This document shows, piece by piece, positions 34,261 through 45,977 of a DNA stretch of 64,000 bases. The notes under the pieces are model-generated. The model had not been told where the DNA came from. It was given only the letters and a program-made list of their open reading frames with translations, and did not search any database. Where the stretch lies: positions 4,588,001-4,652,000 of the forward strand of contig JAEVHH010000003.1 of NCBI GenBank assembly GCA_017607445.1, given 5' to 3'. Source of the stretch: Histoplasma ohiense. Its lineage: Eukaryota; Ascomycota; Eurotiomycetes; Onygenales; Ajellomycetaceae. The position numbers and the translations under genes are program-made. Each line of letters starts with the position of its first letter. Position 1 is the first letter of the stretch.

Positions 34261-35865
34261 AGCTTCTTTTGAAAGTAAGGAGAACGAGCGCGTAATCGTA
34301 TGGCTTATCGGCTTCATTATACGCCCGTTTCAATGAGATGTCTCGTAAAAAAATGGAAGACGACATAACTTCCCACGGGCCAGGGCCAGAAAGCCCACAG
34401 GTGAAATTAAAAGACAAAAGGAGAAAGAAGGTGGGCAAGACTATAATTCATTTCCAGTCAAATGAACCAAGTTCAATGAAGTTGCAGGGAAAAAGAGAGA
34501 GGATTTCCAACCAACCAATTGCAAATGGAAAATGGAGTGATGAAACGCTGGAATTATTCTATATAGTCTCTTTCCTGTCTCCAATAGCCAAGCTGCTAGT
34601 TCGTGGTTGCTATCTTCTGTCGTTGTTTGGTTTGAGGATGGCCATTGGCACCAACAGGGGCCATAAGGTCAAACCACGATTCACAGGAACGGGAGGCCCC
34701 GACGAGCTACCAGATTTGAAACTTCAAGGCATAAGTTGTGAACTCGAGAATATGGTCATTAGGGAAATTTTCCTTTTAACCTATTGGCAAAAGTTCAATT
34801 TTATATGTGAATCATGCAATCTGGTGGAAGGTTGTTCCATCACACTAAAGCACCTTCTCCTCTAATAGCATTATCATGAACCTTACCGTTCTTTGGGTTA
34901 AAAGGGCGTTGACTTGCGTCATACTCATATCCAGAACTTCCTCGAGTGCTCCCAAGATACTAGTACTTTCTGGAAAGTACAGACGGGACCTTGGAACTGC
35001 CAACAGGGCTTGAACGATTTTCACTAGGATTGGGACAAAAGTGGCCCTGGCCACGTTCTCACCCAGCCACACTATGGCGCTCAGCCCATCCCCAATCGGG
35101 AGATATGTGCGAGAGAGAGCACTCAAGGCAATCCAGTTCTGCAGCATTGAAAGGGGAAGAATGAGCGGTATCCCTGTTGAAACCAACCAGCTGCTGCCTC
35201 TCCACCGCTGATGGCTGTTTGTTCCAGGTAGACCATGATGAAAATTTAAGTTCTTTCACACGCATCCCCTGCTTGCGATCACCCCGACTGTCGGCACGAT
35301 GAACCTCCTTTACCCTCAGTTCCCAGGCCCAGAGTAAAACTTGGATTCCCTGCTCGAGGAACCCCTCCTCCATTGCGCGTCCGTTCCGCTCTCCCTTGCC
35401 TTGCTCTTGCTCCTTACTGGAATACAGCGTACAGAGTACGGAGTATGTTATCTTCATAATAAACGCCCGCGCTATTTTTAACGTGAAACAACCTCTTCTG
35501 CCTCCTGGCTCCCTGGCTCTTCCTTGACCTCTCCTGCTCCAGCGCATCGCGACCATCATCTTGGAAAACGTCATTGCAGCATCTGACATCGATACCATCC
35601 CATCAGTGTTCGCCGGGACTCTTTTTGTTGTAATTTCGCCTCCTCTTCTTGCTCACTAGTACTAGCTCTATCGCCACCCCACGTTCCTTCCTACAAACAA
35701 CTCCCCCCCCTTCGGCGGCATTTCTTCGGCGATTTATTCATAGGTAAATATATGGACACGAGCTGCCTGCCTGCCCGCCGTAGCTAGGGAGGAAGGAAGG
35801 GAGGGGGAGAAAGGAACTGGGGCTGGCTGATTCTTGATGGGAAACGTCAAGAGGGAAAACCTGTC
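34261..35865. other. Spacer with a possible HET-domain fragment and polymerase promoter
   Basis: No intact gene. On the minus strand at about 35150-34860 a frame contains LSALSRTY followed by AIVWLGE, similar to the core of heterokaryon-incompatibility (HET) domains, but it lacks the neighbouring motifs. The plus-strand frame 34338-34865 has no family resemblance. A copy of TACGGAGTA is at 35437-35445. The last 300 bases should include the promoter of the polymerase gene. Confidence 0.3.
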
Positions 35866-38684
35866 ATGGCAACCATGCAAAATAACAAGGGTTTTCTGCA
35901 CAGAGACGATGGCAGGGTTATCTTGCACTTTGTTAGTGGACCCTTGAAATTTTCTTCTAATTTCTACTCTTTCCTTTTTCCCCTTTACATGCAGTTCCGG
36001 TTGGGATGCGCCTTTCCCTCCTCTCCAACAGTTCGCCACTGCTCTGTTAGCCTTTTCAAGAAGTCAAATATAAATCAGTCGAAAATTTGTACTATTCCAT
36101 GCCTAATCCAGCGTGCATTGGTGTACCACGCCGCGTGCTCTCTTTTCCTCCCCCCCCCAACCCCTCGACATTCGGCTGTGTATCATCAATTGACAGTCGA
36201 CCCAAAAAGGACACCCAATCAAAAAAAAAAAATAAAAAATAAAAATAAAAAATACATAAATAAATAAAAAAATAAACATTTTCCCACCATCAAAACAACC
36301 ATAATAATAACAATAAACAATAGGACTATGACTCCTTTTACGCTTCCGTATTCGAAGTGGAAAACCCCGCGCTGAAAGCAGTGCCCCTGGCCGTCCAGCA
36401 GAAGCAGATTGTCGTCACGTGTAACTATGAAGCGCGCCGGCGCGGCTTGCGCAAGTTGCAACTGATCAAGGAGGCGAAGAAGGTGTGTCCGGATGTGGTG
36501 ATCGTGCCGGGCGAGGATTTGACCAGGTTCCGCGATGCGAGCAAGGAGATCTATACGTTTCTGAAGGGGTATGTGTCGGGCTGGGGCGGGAGGGTTGAGA
36601 GGTTGGGGTTTGATGAGGTGGGTGCTCTCTTTTGTTTCACTTATTATTTATTTTATGTTAATTTATTTGCTTTTTGTTTTTTAAAATGCTTCTGCCGTCA
36701 ATTATCCCATTGAATATACCATTCGTTGTCGATCGATTAGCATTATTTAATTTTTATCATCCGTCGAAAAACAAAATAGGTATTCTTGGACGTCACCTCT
36801 CTGGTGGACTACAACATCGAGCTTCTCAACTACAATGACCTATCCAGCTCCTTTTTCCATCTTGACAAGGCAGACCCCACTCAGGGTTTTGCATACGATG
36901 CCCGCACAGTGTCGGGGCCTTCTTATCCCTCATCTCACCAATCCGATGATGGCTCAGCCCCATTTGCCACATCAGACCCTCAGACACATCCGTTCTCACC
37001 CAGTAGCAAAGGCAATGCAAATAGCAACGCACTCTGCCAACGCCTGATCCTTGGTTCGCATCTAGCGGGCTACATCCGCACCCAACTCGAGGAACACAAA
37101 GGTTACACGGCCACAGTGGGCATCTCCACCTCCAAGCTTCTAGCAAAGCTTGCGGGAAACGTCCACAAGCCGCGGAACCAGACGACTCTTCTGCCTCCGT
37201 ATGATTCCACCAATGAGTGTGGCGCTTATGCTGACGACGACGACGACGACGACGACAACCACAACGACATCGACATCAACATCGACATTGACAATGACAA
37301 TGACAATGCTGACAAAGAACACGCCCATGCCCAACAGGGCACCATCACCCGTTTCCTCGACGCCCATGACATCAGCGCAATCCCGGGCATCGGTTTCAAA
37401 ATCGCCCAGAAGATCCGCGCGCACATTCTTGGCCGCCAGCCTACATCGGGCATTTACGAACAGCTCTCGAAAGAGGACCACGTCACCGTCAGAGATGTCC
37501 GGCTATATCCGGGCATGTGTCCGCGGATGCTGAATGAGATACTACTATCGCCGACTTCCGGCGGCATCAGCAGTGGAAGTGTCAGCGGCAGGGCCGGGGC
37601 CGGCGGAACATGGCCTAGGGATATCGGAATGAAGGTCTGGGGATTACTTCATGGGATCGACTCGAGCCTCGTGACGGAGGCTAGAGCCGTCCCCACGCAG
37701 ATCAGCATTGAGGATTCGTATGGCGTTGGGAGGTTGGAGGGGTTAAATGTGGTGCGATTGGAGCTGGTGGCGCTGGTTCGGAGTCTTCTTAGGCGCATGC
37801 TTGTGGACTTGACTGAGGAGGTTGAAGAGGAAGAAGCACAGGGAGAAGAGGAGGCAGAACCAAAAAAAGAGGAGGAGGAGGAGGAGGAGGAGGAGGAGGA
37901 GGATGTTGCTGAAAGGACAAAAACGACGAAGAGACGATGGCTTGCGCACCCGCGCACACTTCGGCTGTCGACACGCTCACGCCTTCCCCCGCTCACTGAC
38001 GGGACGCGCGATTTCAGCGCGGGGCGGGTGTCGAGGTCCTGTCCTCTACCGGCATATGTGTTCGCTTCGCTGCTTAACATTGGCAATATTAGCCATAGTC
38101 CGCAGAATCGTCAGAGCCATGATGAGAGCGGTGGTGATGGCAATGGCAATGACAACAAAGCCGTTGATGGCAGGAGGTATAGAAGAGGAGGAGGAGGAGG
38201 AACATGGGAATCCATAGACCCCCTAGCCAGCCGCCTCGTTAACGAAACCATCCTCCCGCTCTTTCGCAGACTGCATCCGGAAAAATCGGGCGCGGGAAAG
38301 ATCTGCGTGATGAACGTTGCGGTGACGAACATGGTTCTGGTTGCGGGGGTGGATAAGGGGGGTGCAGGGAGGGATATTGGGAGGATGTTTCGGAGTCAGG
38401 GGAGAGCGTCGAGGGAGTGGAGGGTTGAGGGTTGGAAGGAGGCCAGAGAGGGTGCAGGGGATGATGCTGGGCCACGAGGAGAGGAAACGGTTGGTTCTAC
38501 TGCCATGATTGGCGACGGTTGTGATGATGGCAATGCGGCGTGGGATAGCGAAGAAGAGGAAGATGATATACTAGGCACTAACAACGGCGATATCATGATG
38601 ATGACTGAATGTGTAACGTGCGGTGCGCAGATAGCTCATTTTGCCCTCCGAGCTCACGAGGTGTACCATTCTGTTTGTCCTTGA
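35866..38684 (+). CDS. Y-family DNA polymerase iota-like translesion polymerase
   Basis: Error-prone polymerase for lesion bypass. Exons 35866-35931, 36324-36617 and 36780-38684 (all phase 0) give 754 residues. The first metal ligand is Asp23 in HF-DYDSFYAS, formed exactly at the first splice junction; Asp119-Glu120 in LGFDE end exon 2. The stretch VTCNYEARRRGL...DLTRF matches polymerase iota better than eta. Thumb-type helix-hairpin-helix: AIPGIGFKIAQKI. Two simple-repeat insertions are encoded: an Asp-rich block (37228-37310) before the thumb and a Glu run (37866-37903) in the little-finger region. The last 24 residues form C731-x2-C734-x11-H746-x3-H750, a UBZ3-like ubiquitin-binding finger. 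The long first intron (392 nt, AT-rich) is unusual here. MQNNK at 35875 is an alternative start. Confidence 0.9.
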
Positions 38685-41008
38685 ATTTATTTCTACTCGA
38701 AACTTTATTTCATTTATTTAATGATAAGGAGAAAACGGGCAGGTTATTGACTAAGTGTCTTTTTTTTTTATCCCAAGGCCGTTTAACGCCCACATTTCTT
38801 TTTTTTTTTTTTGTTCCCTGTCTGCTACGGAGTCTCAGAGATGAGATCGGGAGCGACGTTGAATAACACCATCAGCGTCAAGTTTTGTTTGTTCCTGAAG
38901 GCATGGCACAATTACCCGAATTTAATTAAGCTTCGAATATCTCTAATATTATGGATATATTTGCCATTATTTTAAGATCTTGGTTAAACTAATCCCCAAC
39001 GAGCCCTAGCCCGGAGTTATACCTAGGTTCAACGCTGCCCCTCTACCAAGAAAAGCCGCGGCTTTGCGGAGATAGCCCGCGAGTTCAGCAATGAACGCAA
39101 TGGCCCGTTAAACATTATCGATGAATTAACTCTCCTAGGTGGCCAAGGAAGCGTAACTGAAGAAAGGGTGGGCGTATGGTATATGTGGTTGCATGCATTG
39201 AAGGCAAACGGGTGAGCGGGATAATGGAGTAGGACTAAGAATCATACGAAGCCTGGGGGGGGGTAGGGATAGAATGTTAAGTAGATAGCTAGCTATCTAC
39301 CTCCCTACCTACCAACTAACCTGCCTACTCAATATCCAATCGATCTCTATGAGGATAAACATCACCATCTAGCTACCCACCTACCTACCAATAGTAGCTT
39401 ACTAGCTGGCTACCTGCATGCTTGCCTGCCTATCTATCTACTAACCTGCTTGAATGAATGATATCCACTGATGATATATATCGATGATATCTAGCAATGA
39501 CGTCTGCTAGTGATATCTATCGATGATATATATTGATGATAACCTAGTAGTAGTAGTGACAAAAAATTCTGGAAAGCAGCCCATTAATAGAGTTAGTGGC
39601 TAGACATTTTAGATTTATTATTGTATATGAGTATATACAGCATACACTGTCCTACCGCATCAATCCTTGGGTTCCGAGCTGTCACACTGACGAATCCGAA
39701 ACAGGACCCAACATAACGGCGAACTTGGCCTGTTTGAGCGTCCTGGGTGCAGGCTTGGGAGAAGAGTTAAACTCAGGCCCGATTAACTCGCGAAGTCGAT
39801 ACCATGTACCATCTCCCAGAGATCCCCGATGACGTTGTCTGGTTCTTCTTCGGGCCTCGGATGAACCTTATCTGACACAAGGGCAGTTTGCAAGAGAGGT
39901 TGGAGGTTATTACTTCATCTCCAGAGATAGTTAAACCCCAGTAGTGAGAGTCAGTGGGCAAGATTTTGTTGGGGCCCAGCTTCCAGCATTGCGTGTTTCA
40001 GCCTCAGCGGCTCTCCCGCCAATGCTTTGGGCACAAACCGACTCCATCTCGGGTTTTTTTTTTTTTGCCTCTTCCATCTTCCACTTCCCAATAAATATTC
40101 AATCTTCCTGGACAATGAGTCCCTGGCACTTCGTTTCCACCCGTTCTCATTGAATTTCAAGAGCCATCTATCGCTGCCTTTCTACCTCCACCGGCAGATC
40201 GTACTTACTAGTACTGATTCCAAATCGCGTCGCACTCACCTGTCTCTGGCTCCACTTGATCCGACCAAGATCTTGATCTTCGCTATCCGAGATTCCTGAC
40301 TGCGCCACGCTTGGAGGAATTAAATAACTCTAGCGTAGCCTTTACAAGCCACTCAAATTGATTTTGGGCTGCCGTTTCCATCATCCCTCTAGTCCCAATT
40401 CGACCAATAACTACTTTGCATAGTTTACGCTGCGTAGTTCTGCAAGGAGTTGAGACACCTGGTTGGGGCAGAATCACACTCCTAACCTGGCGCAGGTTGG
40501 CTGGCAGTTTTTTTATTCCCTTTTCCTTTTTGTCGCGGGGGGAATCAAGTCGAATAATAAAAATTGATAATTGAAGATAAATTAATCCATACGCAGTTGC
40601 TGGGTGCCTCCCGGATGCTGCCTGTCTGGGTTTCGCCTCACTCACCTCCTCCAGCAGCCTACGCAGTAAGCGTTAGTTACACTTCCTTTCGTGGTTGCCC
40701 CGCCCTACTGTGCTGCGCCTGTTGTTGGCTCTTGAGCCGCTTATCATCCCATCCCATCTCCCTTTGACATCGAACTTTTTCAGCCTCTTGGAACAACGAT
40801 CCATCACATATCAGCATCAGTCTCATTCCACGTTCTCAGGGTTTTCATATCTGTTGTTTTGGTCGACTGTCATATTTTTTTGGTTATTTCGAATACTTTT
40901 TTCTTTCTTTTTTCTGGGTTTTGTCCTCGATCTAGGGTTGCTGAGAGAGCGGCTTTCTGACCATCTCTCCGCACGGCCCTTGAGTCGTAGCGCCCAACTT
41001 CTCTCGCT
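38685..41008. other. 2.3-kb spacer and ADAM promoter
   Basis: It contains T runs just after the polymerase stop, CTAC/CTAG and GATATAT tetranucleotide-like repeats (about 39283-39540), and T runs again at 40055-40066. Frames at 39596-39832 and 40564-41039 are not protein-like. The final few hundred T/C-rich bases resemble a typical fungal promoter and 5' UTR. Confidence 0.45.
39283..39540. repeat. CTAC/CTGC and TGATATCTA simple-repeat block
   Basis: Repeated CTACCTACC, TAGCTAGCTA and GCCTGCCTA words pass into four copies of a GATGATATNTA-like unit. Seen directly; low complexity. Confidence 0.7.
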
Positions 41009-43670
41009 ATGCGATTTTTCCGTGGCTTGGTTCCATTGATAACCAGTGCTCTCTCAATTTTTACTTCTAACGTTGATGGTAAGTCCCTTTTGTTCCCGCA
41101 GGATTTTATGTTTTAGGAATAAAGTTACGATGCTGACGATGCATCCCCTGGCCAGCACATTCCGAAAGACGGAGTAACATCGGCTATCTTTCCCTCGTCG
41201 AACAACCTACTATCCATACTCCATCCCATCGAGTAAATGCACTGTCACATTTCGATATTACGTTCGAACTCCATAAGAGACGGCAGCGGCTAAAACTTAG
41301 CTTAGAGCCTAATTATGATATCCTTCCCGACGATGCCCAGGTGCACTTCCTGGACCAGGCTGGAAATATCCAGAAATCAGAATTCATAAAGCGACAAGAT
41401 CACAAGGTATTCAAGGGTTGGTCCTGGATTCAAGTTGCTGAAGGAAACTGGGAACGGGCCGGTTGGGCACGTGTGGTTGTCAAGGAAGATGGCCTCAACC
41501 CTCTTTTCGAAGGAACCTTTACCGTAAACCATGACCACCATCACGTTCTGCTAAGATCAAGTTATGCCAAATCAAAGCATGAACTCGACAAGGATTTGGA
41601 CGACACCACCGGGGAATACATGATAGTCTTTCGGGATTCTGATATGGAGTTGATCGAAGATGATGATGTGACTAAACGGTCTTCTCCAGAGACCCATTCT
41701 TGCGGAGCTGATAATCTGCTGTTTAACTCGGATCCCGATCACCCCGTCTTTCGCCGAACGGTAGAGCGGGACACTACTCTTTGGGGTTCCATGTCGTTGG
41801 AATCCGTCTTCGGCTTGAGCCGACGACAATTGGACATACCGGGAGGTGGGAATGCTGGCGGGGTGAACTTGGCCACGACTATCGGAAGCACTGCGGGCTG
41901 CCCATCCAGGAGGAAAGTCGCTTTAATCGGGGTGGCAACTGACTGCAGTTACGCTCAGACCTTCGATTCACAGCCGCAGCTCACCAGAGAAAATGTCATA
42001 AGTGTCGTCAACAGTGCGTCCCAGGTTTACGAAGAAACCTTTAACGTCTCACTTGGCCTGCGAAATTTGATCGTTTCCCCTGCAGCCTGTCCTGCATCGC
42101 CTGTAGCTTCAGCTCCATGGAATGTCGGCTGCGGTGGGGCTGGGGATGCCCTTACTCTTGGTCAACGACTCAACTTGTTCTCGGCATGGCGCGGGAAGCA
42201 AAGGGACGACAATGCCTTTTGGACTCTCATGAGCAACTGTAGGACTGGCGCCGAAGTTGGGCTTGCTTGGCTCGGGCAGTTGTGCAACCGTGACGTCCGT
42301 GGTAATCCAAATCCGAATAACAGCTCGTCGCAAGCCGTAACAGGTGCTAATGTGGTGGCTCGCACTCCGAACGAGTGGCAAGTATTTGCGTGAGTGCTCC
42401 CCCAACATTCATTTAGCGTTACAATCGTGGGCGTATCACTAACTACTTTCTGTACTAAAGCCATGAAGTTGGGCACACTTTTGGAGCTGTCCATGATTGT
42501 GACGCCAGCCTTTGCAATCAGCAAGCAGCAGCTACGTCTCAGTGTTGTCCTTTCTCCAGAGGCTCTTGCAATGCAAATGGAAGATTCATCATGAACCCCA
42601 CCTCCGGCCGCGGAATCACGCAATTCTCACCCTGTACCGTCGGCAACATTTGTTCGGGTATGGGACGAAATAGCGTGCGGTCGGACTGTCTCGTGAATAA
42701 CCGCGGCGTGGTGACCATCACCGGAAGCCAGTGTGGGAACGGGATCGTGGAGGAAGGCGAGGACTGCGATTGCGGGGGAGAAGCTTCATGCAGAGGCAAC
42801 CCTTGCTGCGATGCCCGAACATGCAAGTTTAAAGATAATGCGGTCTGCGACGATTCAAACGAGGAATGCTGCGAAAATTGCCAGTATAAATCCAGCGACA
42901 GTGTTTGCAGGGCTAGCACTGGCCCTTGTGATCCTGAGGAAAAGTGTACTGGCAAGTCCCCTAATTGCCCTCCGGACAAAAACAAACCGGATGGAGAGTC
43001 ATGTGGGAACGGTCTCGCCTGTGCCAGTGGACAATGCACGAGCAGAGACCGCCAATGCCAAACGTTGATGGGTAGTCTGCTTGGCGGCAACGACACGTAC
43101 TCTTGCGATGACCGGACGTGCATCTTGACGTGTTCGTCACCATCCCTCCCCCCTAACACCTGCTCGTCACTCAACCAGAACTTCCTTGATGGAACCCCCT
43201 GTACTGCTGGTGGGCGGTGTAAAAACGTAAGTGCTATCATCCGGGACCTCGCTCCTCCACTTCTGCATACGTACTAACCAGGTTCTTTTCTTTGCTAGGG
43301 CGTCTGCGAAGGCTCGTCGTTTGGAAGAGAAGTCAAGTCCTGGATCAACAACAATAGAAGCCTCGTTATCGGTCTTGCAGCCGGTATTGGCGGTCTGCTC
43401 CTCCTTTCAATCCTAAGCTGTATAGTAAAACGATGTCGAACACGTCGACCCCCAAAGTCGATGGCCCCAATGACGCAAGGAGCAGTTTTTTCCCCGCCAC
43501 CACCTGGGCTTTCGGGATGGAGAGGACAACAACCGGCAGACCCTTTCATTTCATACCCACCGCAGCAAGGCCACGGCCCAAGGGGTCCTATCGACCCGCC
43601 CTTCCCTCCGCCAGCATACGGAAGTACTGCAGCAGCCCGGGGAAGAATGCCGTCAGTTCGATATGCATGA
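41009..43670 (+). CDS. ADAM-type zinc metalloprotease with disintegrin domain, membrane-anchored
   Basis: Predicted cell-surface adamalysin, related to the fungal ADM-B group. Exons 41009-41078, 41156-42389, 42461-43226 and 43299-43670 give 813 residues. Order: a signal peptide of about 24 residues; a prodomain with basic sites that could be processed (KRRQR, TKRSS, LSRRQ); the metalloprotease with zinc motif HEVGHTFGAVHD at 436-447, the second intron falling just before its first His; a Met-turn-like IMNPTS; a Cys-rich disintegrin domain (CGNGIVEEGEDCDCG, DPEEKC); a Cys-rich region; one transmembrane helix (VIGLAAGIGGLLLLSIL); and a Pro-rich cytoplasmic tail. All catalytic ligands are present, so it should be active. 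Shedding or remodelling of surface proteins is family inference; the substrate is unknown. Confidence 0.93.
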
Positions 43671-45071
43671 CAGTTGTAAGATTTTTGTTTTAATCCTTTT
43701 TTTTTTGTCTTTAAGGGATCCCAACTCATATATATATGCATACCCGGTTTGGATATCGTCAACACCGTTTCTCCGTCTGTTTTATATTCTTTTCTTTTTG
43801 TTTTTTTCCATCACGAACCCGTTTTATGTTCCCACGGGCGCATGATATGAATACCTGTTTTCACATCACATATATGTAACAAGAATCGTAGCACGTGCAT
43901 TTTGAAAAAAAATTTCTTTTTCGTCTTTGTTTTTGTTTTTATCTTTTTCCATTCAAGATGCTCATTTCTGCTGTTGTTCTGCGTTCGTTTCGTTTATGCT
44001 TTTTGTTTGTTTGTTTGTTTGTTTTGGAAGTACCCATTTGGATGGGCATGGTTGGATTCGAGAAAGAGAAATGCGCCGTTAAGGCGGTCATATATATAAA
44101 TGTATGTGTTGATTTTGTCAAAGTTAGTAGTTGACAGGAGTTGTGGAGTGCACCAGCTATCTCATGAAATATAGTCCCACAGGCTTGATAGCGGCAATGC
44201 CAACAATATATACATATACCCATGCCAGTCTCCGGGGGTCGTTTTGGAAGGGATGTAGATTGCTATTCATCTGTTCATTCATTCATTGATTCATTTATTT
44301 TCTTTGGTATATTGTGTGTTCAATCTACAATTCACAGTGGTATAGTGTGAAACAATAAAATTGAAACTTCCAACACAGTACTCTTCTAGCACTTTGGTAT
44401 TTATTGGGTGCCAATCGGTTTTCTCTTTCCTTGCCTTCTTCTTCTTCTTCTTCCTTTTTGCCTCATCGTGCGTCTTCAACTATCTATCCTCTTCAAACAT
44501 TTTCCTGTTTCTTGGTTCCTCATTCGAGTAGTTCTTTTATTCGCAGCCGCGTGTATTGCCGGCGCCAACAAATGGATGTGTATATATTTTTCTAAACTAC
44601 GCCTGTGGCATGATCATAACCATGATTAGTACCTGCCAATGCGCCAGATATTGCCCGGCTCCTATTTACTGCGGTAGAGATGAAGAAGCTTTGCGATGGA
44701 TGTATAATTAGAACGTAGAGAGAGGGGGGGGTCCGGTATGAGATAGGTAGGGCCGGAGCGATATATAAACAACACACAAGCAAACCAACGTATCAGAGGA
44801 AAGACGTGGGAGGAAGGGGAGGTAAGTAAACGCTAGGGGCGGACAGGCCAAAACAGATACGATAAAAATTGAATAAATAAAAAGAGGACCAAGACAAGAC
44901 AAGACAAGACAAGACAAGCCAAGACATAAACTCCCCATCCAAAACCATACATACATAGCAAGACGCAAAGAAAAGGCGAAGAGTAGAATGAACGAAGAAC
45001 CCAACAACAGAAACATAGCGGCCAACCGGGCGTAAACCCACCTCCAAGAAAGAAAGGAAAAATAAATATGT
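43671..45071. other. Spacer between convergent ADAM and centrin genes
   Basis: 1.4 kb of T-rich and AT-rich DNA holding both 3' ends. An AAGAC pentamer array lies at 44891-44925. No believable open frame. Confidence 0.5.
44891..44925. repeat. AAGAC pentanucleotide repeat
   Basis: About six tandem copies of AAGAC with one altered copy. Read directly. Confidence 0.85.
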
Positions 45072-45977
45072 TCACTGCAAACAAATTCCCACAAACCCCT
45101 CCCTCGTCACCCCTCCAACTCCTTCCAAATCAAACTCCTCAATCATAGCCCTCAGCTCCTCTTCCTCCAAGCCCGTCTCCCCCAGCTCCCTCGCTACGCG
45201 CCTCAAGTCCTCCAGATCAATAAACCCCTTTCCCCCCTCATCAAACAGCTCGAAGGCTCTGAGAATCTCCTCGCGCGGGTCACGCTCCAGGATCTTGCGC
45301 GCAGTGAGTGTCTGGAAAGCAGAAAGGGGCATGAGGAGACTGGATGGATGCGGGGGCTGTTCTGGCTGGTTGGCTCCACGCTGCCCCGCCGCCGCCGCCG
45401 CCGCCGCCCGCTGCTGTTGTTGCGACGGCGGTGCTTGCGATGATTGTGGCGCATTGCGAGGGACACCGTAGGTTGTTAAGAGAGAGATGATATCAGGTTT
45501 GGAGAGGGTGAAGCCCAGTGCGCGGAGGGCGACGCGGAGCTCATGGTAGTCTAGATGGCGGTCGCGGTCTAGGTCGAAGAGGGTGAACTGTGTGGCCGGT
45601 TAGTGGGTTGGAGTGGAGATGGGTGGTTTTTCGCAGGCAAGGAGGAGTTTTATATGTATATATAGTTTGGAAGAGTTTTTCTTTTCGTTGCTTACAGCTT
45701 CGTTGATTTCTTCCCTTTGTTCTTCCGTCAAGTCGTTGAGCGGGTTGTTATGGGGTTGTTGATGCTGGTGCGGGTTTTGTTGTGCATGTGCTGGCGGGGC
45801 GGGCGCTGATTTCGCCAGCCCGCCATCCCCTCCTGCAAAGTCTCCCCGATCCCGTCGTGAGAGAACTGAAGCGCCAAATGCGAGGTGGTTGTTGTTCAAA
45901 GCAGATCTGTCGGGTAGTTTCCCACCAACGTAGGATGAGCGCGGCGGGAACGAAGGATGTGCGGAAGACGAGGCCAT
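45072..45977 (-). CDS. cdc31: Centrin / Cdc31-like EF-hand protein with internal insertion
   Basis: Calcium-binding protein of the spindle-pole body family. Exons 45977-45696 and 45587-45072 (minus, phase 0) give 265 residues, about 90 more than typical centrins. The extra length is an N-terminal Ser/Pro/His/Gln-rich extension (1 to about 82) and an insertion after EF-hand 1 (VPRN... with polyGln and nine Ala, encoded by GCC repeats at about 45387-45413). The centrin core starts at LTEEQREEINEAF. EF1 has a good loop (DLDRDRHLDYHE). The second hand is replaced by the insertion. EF3 (DEGGKGFIDLED) and EF4 (DLEGVGGVTREG) lack several ligands. So probably only one site binds calcium strongly. Splice sites are canonical (GTAAGC..CAG). 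The family call is good; the number of functional EF-hands is inference. Confidence 0.85.

Noticed and set aside
34338..34865. 175-codon plus-strand frame antisense to the kinase pseudogene edge
   Set aside because: No family resemblance, no promoter-like context, and it partly overlaps recognisable kinase sequence on the other strand.
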